From Chloroflexota bacterium (GTDB lineage Bacteria > Chloroflexota > Anaerolineae > Promineifilales > Promineifilaceae), in assembly GCA_020628815.1 (NCBI GenBank), contig JAHDEN010000010.1:1-60634 (forward strand): a stretch of 60,634 nt of DNA, given 5' to 3'. Shown piece by piece: positions 18,101 to 26,697 of this stretch. Within the stretch, counting starts at the first letter, position 1. Each line of letters begins with the position of its first letter. The position numbers and the translations under genes are program-made. The notes beneath the pieces are model-generated. The model worked only from the letters and a program-made list of their open reading frames with translations, had not been told where the DNA came from and did not search any database.

Positions 18101-21100
18101 TAGCTCGTAAATCGTGCTATTGCTGGTTAGCGCCACCACTTCGCTCTCGTATATCGCCCCACGCTCTACCGTAATCAGTGCGTACGACAATCCCTGAAAC
18201 GGAGATGCGATCAGCATTTTGGCCGTATCACCTGGGGTGTATTGTTCTGCGTCTGGAATCAGCTCAAAGCTGTGATCGTTGATCCGGCGCCACGGCACAT
18301 AGCTACCGCTCGACACCCAGAAAAAGGTGGAGGTGGTAATCTGTTTCCCGTTGGCATCGGTTGTACGGGCATATGCTCGGTATGTCCCCCCTTTTTGCGG
18401 GATGAATTCAGCCAAGCCTCGGCCGTTTTCGTCCATCGTCACCCCATTAATTTCAGCAATCGGTTCTTCCTCAACGGTTGATTTCCAAATCAGCCCGCCG
18501 TTTCCATCATCTTCCTGCACACTAAACCAATTTCGCTTGACTACCTCGATATCGACGGTTGAGCCCGGCTGCGGCTGGCTATCAAGATCAACCACAACCA
18601 AATCAAGCCCCATCGGCTCATCGACCTTGCCCACATATTGAGCCGATTTGATTCCGGCATATTGCGATCCGGGATGCACTGTGTAGGTGCTGCGGCCGGC
18701 CACGACGTTACCGGCCAAGTCATACACAACGGTTTCCAGCGTCATGCGGCGGGTGCCGGTTTCGCTTTCAAGCTCGGCCGGTAGCTGTAGCACAAACTCG
18801 CCCGAACTGTTCGTTGTCCCCTTGCCACTTGCGATAACGCTGCCTCGGTTATAGTCGTTGTAGGGATCAAAATAAAAACGGCGATCCCGTTCAGACGTGC
18901 TAAAGCTGTATCTTTTTAGATTAGGATCGCTCGGTTCAAAGCTGGTATTTTGCGCCGTCAGGCTCCAATCCAACGCGCTATTAGAAACACCGCCGCCAGA
19001 GAAGAATTCAGCTTTGATTTCGGCCGAAACTTCTCCCCCATCCACAAAATTTTCCCCATTGGTTTCAACATCTACCTGAAAAGTTGGTTTGCGGTATTCT
19101 GCAACGGTAAACGTGCCTGACCCCATCCAAAATGCCCCAATGCTATTGGGAACATTGTTGTAGCTGACTTGGATCGAATAATCACCTAAAACCGCTTCTT
19201 CATCTAATTCAAGCTCAAACTCAAAGCTCCCCATCGGATTAATCACAACATCGCCAGAATAAACTTCCCCCTCGAAATTATAAATCTCAAGAATGGCATC
19301 TTCTAATTCTGGGAGAGAGTAATCCAGGTCGTTGTCTCGTCGCACAATCCCTTTGAGAAACACCGTTTGCCCCGGCCGGTACAGCGGCCGGTCTGTATAA
19401 ACATACGCAGTGAAATCATCAACTTGGCTGTTACGGAAGTTAGCCCGGATCCCAAAATCCCACGGCGAAACCCCCTCGCTCCAATTTGTGATCGCCGCAC
19501 CGGTATAGGTTTCATTATCGACGATGGCATAGTATTCAGCCTGCCAGCCCACATCAATCTTTAAATCGGTCATATGGGCGATGCCATCTTCGTTGGTGAT
19601 CGCTTGGCTAACCGCAGAGAACTCTTTGTTGTACAAAATGACTTCTTCCCCTGCGACCGGCGCACCGGTGGCCAAATCGGTCATCCAAACAAACGCTTCG
19701 TTAGACGTATGCTTGAGCACCAAATTGGCGTTGGCGATAATTACCGGCCGGGCATCGTCGTGCAACACCCCTCTTGAATCAATTTGATTCGAGTTGAGTG
19801 TGACATAGTAAAAGCCGGGCGGGTACATATTCCCATTTTCATCGGTTAGCTCCTGCCGATCATAGTTTGTCTGGTTGGTTCCCGGCTCGCCGCTGCCCCC
19901 CACACTCTTTTTGAGCCTGTCGCTTGAAGAATTGTAATCACGCGTGTTGTAGTTTTTTATAATTCTAAAAAAGCTTTGGAAGTTGCGCATTTCGCGCACC
20001 TCAAATTCATAGTCGGTCAAATTGACGTGGCGCACGTAGCTGGCCGGATTGCCGTTGTACCGGTACAGGGCAAATGGATAGTTCATTTCCAAGCCCATCG
20101 TCGGTTCGCGGTCGGCCGTCGTAAAGCTAAACGTCCGCCCCTCCGCTATCACGTTGCCATACGGGTCTCCAATCCCTGGCAAAACGGTAACGGTGTAAGT
20201 TGTGGCTGGTGAAAGCCCCCAAAAGCTTAAAGCATCGCGCCATGAATTGTATTGGCCGTTGGGGTCACCCGTGATCGGTGGATCGATCAGCACTTTTCCA
20301 TCGAGTGAAGCCCGGTCAAGCTCCGTATTAAAATAAATGCTAAATCCGCTCGAAAATCTTGATTGTGTTTTGCCATCGGCCGGTTCTGTGCTCAAAATTT
20401 TGGGCAGATTAGGAGTAAGCAGGCGCAGGCTACGCCCTTGGCGCAGTTGCCCCCCTGCGGCCGACACAGCGCTATTTGACAAGGTCAGGTCATATGTCGC
20501 ACCAAAATCAAGCTGCTGGGTGGGGGTGATGGTCAAAACGGTGCTGATATCGTTCCAGCTGTGTTCAAATTCCGCTAGCTCGTCTGTGGCAACCTGCCGA
20601 AACGTTAGCGCATTAACCGTGCCAGCATGGTCCATCGGCTGGCTAAAGGTGTAGCGCACCGACTGTTGGGGTGGAAAATTGTCGTACCGATCACCCACAT
20701 ACTGAGTCCGGCCGGGCAATGTTACATTTGCCAGCGTGGGGGCGGTTACGCTAAAGCTCCAGCTAAAATCTTCGGCCAGCTGCGCACCCGAGGCGCTTAT
20801 GCTGTTTACCGTGTCCGATTGCACCGTGACTTTATATGTTTCTCGGCCGATCAACGGCACGCTCGGCCGCCAAATATACACCGACGTATTGACCCACTCA
20901 CCGGTGCCGGTTGCGGCCGGTTCTAACGTGATGGGCGATGGCAGTGTGTCGCGGGTCTCAGCATTCACCAGAGGAACAACAGGGCGACTAAAAATCACCG
21001 TGACCGCACTGTCTGACCCCACATCGGTCGAATTATCGGCCGGAGATACAGACCCCACTTCTAAATCACCAATCGTAAACAGATCGAGAGAGACCGCTTC

Positions 21101-21676
21101 GGTCAAGGTGAGTCCGGTTGTGGCAGCCGCAGATTCGTCGAGAATAATGCTGTATTGGCTACCCGTTGTCAGCACCTGCTCCGGCGTAAAACGTAAAACA
21201 CGGGGTTGAGTCCATTCAAAGCTACCTGAAATCGTCCCCCCACCCCCGTCTACAAATTTAAAGGCCTCTTCTGTCGTTTGGGGATTCATCGGCTGATCAA
21301 AATAAAGTTCAACCGGTTCGCTCAAACCTAACGTGTCGGTTCCGGCCGGGTGTCGCCCGATGAGCCGAGGAGGTGGATCTCCAAACGAATCGCTATTGAC
21401 CCCCAATAAAATCGACTCAGCCGGTTCATCCGTTGGAGTCGGTTCGCTCGTTTCTTCGGCCGGCGTAGTCGGGCTAGCAGGGATGGCGGTCGCCGGTTCA
21501 GACGTGTTGGTTGGTGTTTCAGTTTCAACCACGGCCGTCTCGTCGCTGTCGGCCGTAGGGGCCACCGTCGGCAAGTCAGCGTCACCACCCTGCGGCGCAT
21601 TAAAGCCGCAGCCGATCACAAGTTGAGTCAATAAAAATATTGTTAGTAGGATGCAGGTGTTTGAAAACTTTTTCAT
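15131..21676 (-). CDS. Bacterial alpha-2-macroglobulin family lipoprotein with thioester
   Basis: The 2181-residue product opens with a lipoprotein signal (LVIGC) and a Thr/Pro/Glu-rich linker. Ig-like Big_5 repeats (for example SPADNSTDVGSDSAVTVIF) come next, then macroglobulin domains with YTDRPLYRPGQTVFLKG, and a Gly-rich GGGGGFG bait-like segment. After that are the A2M core (AYWSAVINTDANGKATATV) and the thioester site YECTEQ, with Cys1571 and Gln1574 forming the bond. The alpha/alpha toroid has the NGGWAWW motif, and the C-terminus is a PPC-like beta domain. Such proteins trap proteases attacking the cell by covalent capture after bait cleavage. The common partner PBP1C is absent here. 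The gene is monocistronic, between a terminator and a divergent MoxR operon. Confidence 0.93.
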   Translation of the reverse strand: MKKFSNTCILLTIFLLTQLVIGCGFNAPQGGDADLPTVAPTADSDETAVVETETPTNTSEPATAIPASPTTPAEETSEPTPTDEPAESILLGVNSDSFGDPPPRLIGRHPAGTDTLGLSEPVELYFDQPMNPQTTEEAFKFVDGGGGTISGSFEWTQPRVLRFTPEQVLTTGSQYSIILDESAAATTGLTLTEAVSLDLFTIGDLEVGSVSPADNSTDVGSDSAVTVIFSRPVVPLVNAETRDTLPSPITLEPAATGTGEWVNTSVYIWRPSVPLIGRETYKVTVQSDTVNSISASGAQLAEDFSWSFSVTAPTLANVTLPGRTQYVGDRYDNFPPQQSVRYTFSQPMDHAGTVNALTFRQVATDELAEFEHSWNDISTVLTITPTQQLDFGATYDLTLSNSAVSAAGGQLRQGRSLRLLTPNLPKILSTEPADGKTQSRFSSGFSIYFNTELDRASLDGKVLIDPPITGDPNGQYNSWRDALSFWGLSPATTYTVTVLPGIGDPYGNVIAEGRTFSFTTADREPTMGLEMNYPFALYRYNGNPASYVRHVNLTDYEFEVREMRNFQSFFRIIKNYNTRDYNSSSDRLKKSVGGSGEPGTNQTNYDRQELTDENGNMYPPGFYYVTLNSNQIDSRGVLHDDARPVIIANANLVLKHTSNEAFVWMTDLATGAPVAGEEVILYNKEFSAVSQAITNEDGIAHMTDLKIDVGWQAEYYAIVDNETYTGAAITNWSEGVSPWDFGIRANFRNSQVDDFTAYVYTDRPLYRPGQTVFLKGIVRRDNDLDYSLPELEDAILEIYNFEGEVYSGDVVINPMGSFEFELELDEEAVLGDYSIQVSYNNVPNSIGAFWMGSGTFTVAEYRKPTFQVDVETNGENFVDGGEVSAEIKAEFFSGGGVSNSALDWSLTAQNTSFEPSDPNLKRYSFSTSERDRRFYFDPYNDYNRGSVIASGKGTTNSSGEFVLQLPAELESETGTRRMTLETVVYDLAGNVVAGRSTYTVHPGSQYAGIKSAQYVGKVDEPMGLDLVVVDLDSQPQPGSTVDIEVVKRNWFSVQEDDGNGGLIWKSTVEEEPIAEINGVTMDENGRGLAEFIPQKGGTYRAYARTTDANGKQITTSTFFWVSSGSYVPWRRINDHSFELIPDAEQYTPGDTAKMLIASPFQGLSYALITVERGAIYESEVVALTSNSTIYELPITAEMAPNVYVSVMVMKGVDEFSNHPDFKVGYAQFTVDREQQELDITIVPDRAKVGPRDSVRYDITVTDANGSTVEAELSLALVDLAVLSLKKEQIPTMLDFFYSEQSLSVATALLLTKEMDSYNAEVEEKAKGGGGGFGAEGVTSIREIFKDTAYWSAVINTDANGKATATVTLPDNLTTWRMDVRAITVDTKVGQATNDIVSTRPLLVSPQTPRFFVVGDRVSVGTVVRNTTDSQIGARIEIQATGLDLVDGSPRAVNIPAEGQAFVTWDAIALDTSRVDLVFTANGGGFSDASRPTLGTLENQGIPVYKYEVPETVGTSGELLNGGVAVESLALPVYADSDYVPTQGEVTVELSPSLAAAMTTGLDYLRHYEYECTEQVVSKFLPNVLTTQALKKTGTSDPALEQQLETQVNVALQKIYARQRPNGGWAWWDNPRSETTTLVAAYVVLSLIEAQEAGYEVREDVISQGLSYLRNKHSRADGLTARPKFNRQAFVLYVLTKGGQPNPNMVETLFETREDIDLYALGYLARAIHLTDPDDPRLDTLIADFTSHATVSATGTHWEEETGYDYYNWNTDTRTTAIVMGTLAHIDPENRLAANSVRWLMNHRESGRWSGTQETAWTIMALTDWMVETGELNPDYLFEVALNGELVGEGNVTPQDVRETTEIVRDVSELDRNELNRLAIGRSDGEGNLYYTTYMKMFLPVDQVQPRDDGIVISRSYYHPDNPTEPITEAVVGDTVMVRLSIVAPSALHYVGIADWLPAGLEPIDTTLETSVQNDPINQEQGGSRTDRTPRYYNYYTRGYGWWYFQHVQRRDEKIELSSRYLPKGTYEYVYLARAATPGEFNVIPPQAEQFYHPEVSGRGAGMTFKVHPVGTTLVKQTDAAEPTRIQFAPGAISGDVEGVLDAGSSADYLLGAAAGQSMTISVFSPNSDVVFVVTAPDGSNIGTVTADQPMWQGELPADGDYSIVLSSVGGDTGYLMQVTIE

Positions 21677-22082
21677 CTCGAATCTCTCGCTTAGGAACGT
21701 GTTTTAATAGCGACTCCGGCCAAATCACTGTTCCTGCCCAACTGAAGATTCAATCTCAGTGATTTGAACTTCAGTCCTTAAAGGTCCTCTGATTCTTATT
21801 CAGGTCTGCTGAATCAGATAGATATTACTGTACAAATCTTTTAAATAGGAGACTGATCGGAAAATATACGGCTAACGTACGTTAAAACTACACCTGAGTG
21901 CCTGAAATAATCTCCAGATTAATTTATCCTTTGAAAATCACCCAACTCAGACCAGCGATACCAGAGAAGATCGCCGCAAATGGTACTATCGGGGGGTGAA
22001 AACTTTTGGGGATATATGTGATTCTTCTTTGCAAATCACATCTTAACGAGCATGTATTGCAAACAGGACGGGACACTTTTTC
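21677..22082. promoter_or_regulatory. Divergent intergenic region with inverted repeats
   Basis: No gene is visible in these 406 bp. They hold AATCACTG/CAGTGATT (21723-21730, 21757-21764), ACTGAAG/CTTCAGT (21741-21747, 21769-21775), CTGATTC/GAATCAG (21789-21795, 21811-21817) and the perfect palindrome TAACGTACGTTA (21873-21884). The first three would fold in the A2M leader RNA or serve as operators. The palindrome lies between the two divergent promoters and is a plausible repressor site. Confidence 0.5.
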
Positions 22083-23033
22083 ATGACACTAACAATTGAT
22101 GGGCAAAACCGATCTTTAGAGCAGGTGCTTAACCAGCTTCGGCAAAATATTTCGCAGTCGGTGGTTATTTCACCGCAAAAACTGAACCTACTGCTGGCCG
22201 CGATGCTGGCGAAGGGGCATGTTTTGCTAGAAGATGTACCCGGCTTAGGCAAAACGATGTTGGCGAAATCACTGGCGTGGTCGATCACCGGCCAGTTTAA
22301 ACGGATCCAATGTACACCCGATCTGCTTCCGGCCGATGTAACCGGCGGGTCGATTTATGATCAGCGAGAGCAACGGTTTGAGTTTATGCCCGGCCCGGTG
22401 TTTGGCAACGTGGTGCTTGTCGATGAAATCAATCGAGCGTCACCACGCACCCAATCGAGCCTGCTAGAAAGCATGGCGGAAAGCCAAGTAACGGCCGAGG
22501 GGCAGACGTATGATCTGCCCGATCCTTTCTTAATTATCGCCACCCAAAACCCGGTAGAGATGGCAGGCACATTCCCGCTGCCGGAAGCCCAAATGGACCG
22601 TTTTCTTATCTCGATTAGCATGGGCTACCCCTCGTTTGAAGATGAGGTTTCGATTTTAGAGAACGAAGCAGATGGAGACCCACTCGACAAAATTAGCCCG
22701 ATTATTTCAACAGAAGATATTGTGGCGTTGCAGGCCAAAGTCCAGCAGATTGAAGTGGTACGGCCGGTGCAGGAATACATGATTCGCATTGTTCAGGCGA
22801 CCCGCACCCATGAAGATGTGCTGTTGGGGATTAGTCCGCGCGGGGCGGTTGCGCTGCAGAAAATTTGCCAAGCGTTGGCCTTTTTAGACACACGTACGTT
22901 TGTGACACCCGATGATGTCAAAACGGCCGTAGGGGCTGTGTTTACCCATCGATTGGTTACCCGCAATCGGGGTCAACAGGCGGCCAACGGGGTTTTGGCA
23001 GATATTTTGCAGTCGGTTCCGGTGCCACTTTAA
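22083..23033 (+). CDS. MoxR-family AAA+ ATPase
   Basis: A 316-residue MoxR ATPase: Walker A in LLEDVPGLGKTML, Walker B in VVLVDEINRA, sensor 1 in LIIATQNPVE, and EAQMDRFL with the arginine finger. MoxR proteins act as chaperones that mature or activate partner proteins, usually vWA or DUF58 proteins encoded next door. A DUF58 gene and a transglutaminase-like gene follow on the same strand, the standard MoxR operon. A 189-bp gap with a REP-like element separates it from DUF58. Confidence 0.93.
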   Translation: MTLTIDGQNRSLEQVLNQLRQNISQSVVISPQKLNLLLAAMLAKGHVLLEDVPGLGKTMLAKSLAWSITGQFKRIQCTPDLLPADVTGGSIYDQREQRFEFMPGPVFGNVVLVDEINRASPRTQSSLLESMAESQVTAEGQTYDLPDPFLIIATQNPVEMAGTFPLPEAQMDRFLISISMGYPSFEDEVSILENEADGDPLDKISPIISTEDIVALQAKVQQIEVVRPVQEYMIRIVQATRTHEDVLLGISPRGAVALQKICQALAFLDTRTFVTPDDVKTAVGAVFTHRLVTRNRGQQAANGVLADILQSVPVPL

Positions 23034-23081
23034 ACACCCTAAATAATCTGTAAAGTATATAAACTGCACTTTTTGCAATAA

Positions 23082-23151
23082 CGTCATACCTGCGTAGGCA
23101 GGTATCCAGCGCTAAGTATCGCACAAGGTTCCCACCTTCGTGGGAATGACG
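23082..23151. repeat. REPIN-like element: two opposed hairpins with short terminal inverted repeats
   Basis: CGTCAT (23082-23087) and ATGACG (23146-23151) bound a 70-bp unit. Inside are ACCTGC-GTAG-GCAGGT (23088-23103) and TTCCCAC-CTTC-GTGGGAA (23129-23146). The words TCATACCTGCGTAGGCAGGTATCC and its partner resemble the dispersed bacterial GTCATTCCC-type palindromic repeats. It sits inside the moxR operon gap and could affect mRNA stability between moxR and DUF58. Confidence 0.7.
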
Positions 23152-23222
23152 GTTTCATAGAAAACACTGAATTGTGTTTGAAACGATGTGCTTCATCTGT
23201 TAACTAAAAAGTTTCAACTTTT

Positions 23223-24491
23223 ATGCCAACTAAACGATTTACACGCCTGAGCATCCTTGCGCTTGTTTTATACATATTCGCCAACCAAACCCAGGTTGGG
23301 TGGCTGTATGTGATCATGAGTTTGCTGGTCGGGGTTATTTTTATCAGCTGGCGCTTGAACAGACGGGCGATCCACTCACTTTCGGCCGTGCGCGAAATCG
23401 ATTACCGCGATAGCTACACCGAGGGGGAAACGCTTGAAATTTCGCTCGGGATCGACACATCCAGCCCGATTGCAGGGCGACAACTGCGCTTAGACGAGCT
23501 GTGCCCCGTTGCTGATCCACAGGGGGATCATTTTTTGCAACAATGGTATTTACCCCACATCCCCACCGTCGCTCCTCAAGCGGCCCCAGATCATTCAGAA
23601 GCACCATCAGCCGTTGAACTAAATTACACCGTAGAGCTATACAAACGGGGGCTGTTTGAATTTCCGGCCGTTGAAATCACATCCCGTTTTCCCTTTGGCA
23701 TTTTTCAGCGCAGCAACTATTCTGAAAAAATGGTAGCCGATTCAGGTTTGCGCATCTTGGTCTATCCCGAAGTGCGGCCGTTGAGCCGCCTGCCCCTGCT
23801 CGATCAGCAGCCAACCGCCCAAATGATCCGGCCGCACGCGGGCAATGGGAACGAGTTTTTAGCCCTGCGCCAATATCGGTATGGGGATTCTCCCCGCCAC
23901 ATTCACTGGCGCAGCGTGGCCCGTACCGGCCGCTTGATCAGCAAAGAGTTCGCCGATGAATCGCTGCCCGGCATGGCGCTGGTTTTGCAACGGCAAACGG
24001 CCGAGCGTGACCCTGCTGCTGACGATAGGGAATACGGTCAATCAAAACAGACACCGTTTGAAACAGGAGTCAAAATCGCCGCATCTCTTGGTGACTATGC
24101 GATCAGACGCGGCCACGCGGTTACCCTGATTGATGAAGAGGCGCCACGCGGGGCGGTATCGGCCGACATGCTGTTGCAATATTTGGCCCGTGTCGATCAA
24201 ACCAGCGAGCTGAGCTTCGCCGAGCAAATCGGCCGGATCCAGCAGAACACCATCGCCGCGGTGCTTCCCCATCCCACCCGCCAAGCGCTAGACGACCTAG
24301 TTGCGCTAAAACTGAGAGGGCATGACATTTTGGCCCTGCTGCTTGACACAGCCTCTTTTCCAGACGCAGATGCTGACGCAGTTGGCACGCCAGGTGTGCA
24401 ACAGCTCGAAGCGGCCGGAATTGAAACCCACATCATTCAACACGGAGATGATTGGACCAAAATAATAGAAGAGGGCGCATGGAAAAATTAA
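23223..24491 (+). CDS. DUF58 domain membrane protein
   Basis: A 422-residue protein with two membrane helices in the first 45 residues, then a beta region and the DUF58 signature YGDSPRHIHWRSVARTGRL near residue 220, followed by a vWA-like remainder. DUF58 proteins are the usual partners of MoxR ATPases and are linked with cell-envelope processes. Its 3' end overlaps the start of the transglutaminase gene by 13 bp, so the two are translationally coupled. Confidence 0.9.
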   Translation: MPTKRFTRLSILALVLYIFANQTQVGWLYVIMSLLVGVIFISWRLNRRAIHSLSAVREIDYRDSYTEGETLEISLGIDTSSPIAGRQLRLDELCPVADPQGDHFLQQWYLPHIPTVAPQAAPDHSEAPSAVELNYTVELYKRGLFEFPAVEITSRFPFGIFQRSNYSEKMVADSGLRILVYPEVRPLSRLPLLDQQPTAQMIRPHAGNGNEFLALRQYRYGDSPRHIHWRSVARTGRLISKEFADESLPGMALVLQRQTAERDPAADDREYGQSKQTPFETGVKIAASLGDYAIRRGHAVTLIDEEAPRGAVSADMLLQYLARVDQTSELSFAEQIGRIQQNTIAAVLPHPTRQALDDLVALKLRGHDILALLLDTASFPDADADAVGTPGVQQLEAAGIETHIIQHGDDWTKIIEEGAWKN

Positions 24492-26584
24492 TCGCTTGGT
24501 ATAAAAATCGAAATGCTGCCCCGGCCGAAACATCTGAAGAGCTGCGCCGCTGGTTGTTTTGGGGGATGGCGGTCAGCATGTTGGGGGTGGGGCTGACGGC
24601 CGGAATAACCATGTGGCCGTTTGCGGCCGTCGCCTTGGCCGGGCTGTGGTTTGGCCACCGGTATGCGAGCCAACATTCCGAAGATCCAAATCCAAAAGTC
24701 AAACGGCGCGTGTTCTTTTTATTGCACGTCGCCTTCTTCTATATGCTGGTGGGGATCGGGGTGGGTCTGCCGTACCCACAGGCACAAATGGCGATGTTCG
24801 GCATGGCGCTGATCAGTTGGGAAATGCTGAGCCGAAACAATATGTACACCGGCTGGCTGTTTGTGCTGGCCAATCTGCATGTAACAGCCACACTTAGCCG
24901 GGGCTTTTTATTTTTCGCCCCTCTATTAATCGTTGCTGGCTGTTTTTTGATATTTATGTGGACGGTTGAACGGCTCGATGCTTTGGCCGATGGCTACAAA
25001 CCTGTCCCGTCTCCTCGTCCTGCTCCGGCCGATACCAACGGTGCAGGCGGCCCAGCAGCCTGGCGTTGGGCCATCCGTTTTGGTGGGATGGCCTTCGCCA
25101 TTGCGGTCGTTGTCTTCTTTTTAATCCCTCGCTTTGCAGGGGCACCCATCGTTCCCCCATTCACCTTACGCATCCCGATGCAGGGGGGGCCGCAGGGGCA
25201 AATCATCAATCCGGCTGTCCCACTGGTGCAGGTAGAGGGGGTAAGCCAAGGGACAAGCGAATACTATCACGGGTTTGATAGCCGCCTTGATCTCAGCTAT
25301 CGGGGAGGGCTCAGCACCGCCACCATGATGTACGTACGTAGTCCGGCCAGCAGCTATTGGCGCAGCCACGCGTATGATTTTTACGACGGCCGAACATGGG
25401 TGCAGTCAGGGGGGGATGAGGTTGAAATCATCAACCGGCAACCTGGTACTGTCAGCTTTGAACTGACCCAAGATCCACCGGCCGGGCAAGATTTTGTGCA
25501 AACCTTTTTTATCGCCAACAACCTGCCCAACATCGCTTTTACCGGCGGAACCCCAGTTGAACTGTTTATTCCGGCCGAGCAAATCGCTATCGACAGCACC
25601 GGCGGCATTCGGCTGGCAGAAACCCTAGACAAAGGGCTGACCTATTCAGTCCGTTCAATCATCCCCACCTACGAACCCGATCTTTTACGGTTAACCGGCA
25701 CCGATTACCCGCTAGAAATCCGGGCCAAATATTTCCAGCTGCCCGACACCGTTACCCAGCGCACGGTTGACTTAGCGGCCGAGCTAGTAGCCCCGCACGA
25801 CAGCGCATATGATCGGGTCAAAGCGATTGAGGCCCATCTGCTGGTCAGCTACCCCTACGACTATTTTCCACCCCCGCAAAAGCCAAACACCGACTCGGTC
25901 GATCAGTTTTTGTTTATTGATCAGACCGGCTATTGCGAACATTATGTCAGCTCTATGGTTGTCATGCTGCGTTCTCAGGGGATTCCGGCCCGGCTGGTGT
26001 CCGGCTTTGGCTCCGGCCGGTACGACATCATCAACAATCTGTATCAGGTGCGTGCACTCGACGCCCACTCTTGGGTCGAGGTCTATTTTCCCGGCTATGG
26101 CTGGGTTCCGTTTGAGCCAACTCCCGGCTGGGACGGCACGCCGCATATCACTGAATTTAATCAGTCCTTGTTCTCAAGCGTGGCTGGAGCCTTAAACTTG
26201 CCCACTATTCCGTTTGGCACCGTGGCATCGGCCGTGGCAACCGCATTATCTGTGGTGATGGCTCCGCTCATGGCTATCGCTGTGCTGGTAGGGCTGGGCT
26301 TTGCACTCCGCTGGCTGTGGCGCCGCGTTCAAGCGGGCCGGGCAAATCGTCCACCAGCCTATTCGACACTTGCCGGAGCAGACGGGCAAAACCGCAGCAA
26401 AATTCTGCGCACCTATCGCAGGCAACAGCGGCGACATAATGCCCCTCGCCAACCAGAGCAAACGGCCCAAAATCATGCAGGGGTCTACACACGGTTTGAG
26501 CAACTGGCTAATTTGGTAGACATCGCAGCCTATCGGCCGGAACCACCCACGGCCGCCGAGGTTGAGCAGGCTCAAGACATTTAA
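24479..26584 (+). CDS. TgpA-like membrane protein with transglutaminase core
   Basis: I choose the ATG at 24479 (701 residues), preceded by AGAGGG, over a TTG at 24452. Several N-terminal membrane helices (DUF3488/TgpA type) are followed by an extracytoplasmic domain. It carries the transglutaminase triad: Cys in TGYCEHYVSSM, His in ALDAHSWVEVY and an acidic residue in the WVPFEPTPGW segment. A further membrane helix near residue 590 and a basic cytosolic tail close the protein. In MoxR operons such proteins are thought to process or crosslink envelope peptides. A terminator follows. Confidence 0.9.
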   Translation: MEKLIAWYKNRNAAPAETSEELRRWLFWGMAVSMLGVGLTAGITMWPFAAVALAGLWFGHRYASQHSEDPNPKVKRRVFFLLHVAFFYMLVGIGVGLPYPQAQMAMFGMALISWEMLSRNNMYTGWLFVLANLHVTATLSRGFLFFAPLLIVAGCFLIFMWTVERLDALADGYKPVPSPRPAPADTNGAGGPAAWRWAIRFGGMAFAIAVVVFFLIPRFAGAPIVPPFTLRIPMQGGPQGQIINPAVPLVQVEGVSQGTSEYYHGFDSRLDLSYRGGLSTATMMYVRSPASSYWRSHAYDFYDGRTWVQSGGDEVEIINRQPGTVSFELTQDPPAGQDFVQTFFIANNLPNIAFTGGTPVELFIPAEQIAIDSTGGIRLAETLDKGLTYSVRSIIPTYEPDLLRLTGTDYPLEIRAKYFQLPDTVTQRTVDLAAELVAPHDSAYDRVKAIEAHLLVSYPYDYFPPPQKPNTDSVDQFLFIDQTGYCEHYVSSMVVMLRSQGIPARLVSGFGSGRYDIINNLYQVRALDAHSWVEVYFPGYGWVPFEPTPGWDGTPHITEFNQSLFSSVAGALNLPTIPFGTVASAVATALSVVMAPLMAIAVLVGLGFALRWLWRRVQAGRANRPPAYSTLAGADGQNRSKILRTYRRQQRRHNAPRQPEQTAQNHAGVYTRFEQLANLVDIAAYRPEPPTAAEVEQAQDI

Positions 26585-26587
26585 TAA

Positions 26588-26632
26588 CAAAAAGAGCTGA
26601 TCCTCAAAATTGAAAATCAGCTCTTTGTTACT
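26588..26632. terminator. Terminator between convergent genes
   Basis: AAAGAGCTGAT (26591-26601) pairs with ATCAGCTCTTT (26616-26626), with A-rich and T-rich flanks. It ends the MoxR operon just past its last stop and may also act on the minus-strand secreted-protein gene. Confidence 0.65.
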
Positions 26633-26697
26633 TCACTTCATCGCCCGTTCAGCAATTTACGTTTATTCAAAACTCTACATCAACGGCCGTTTGTACC

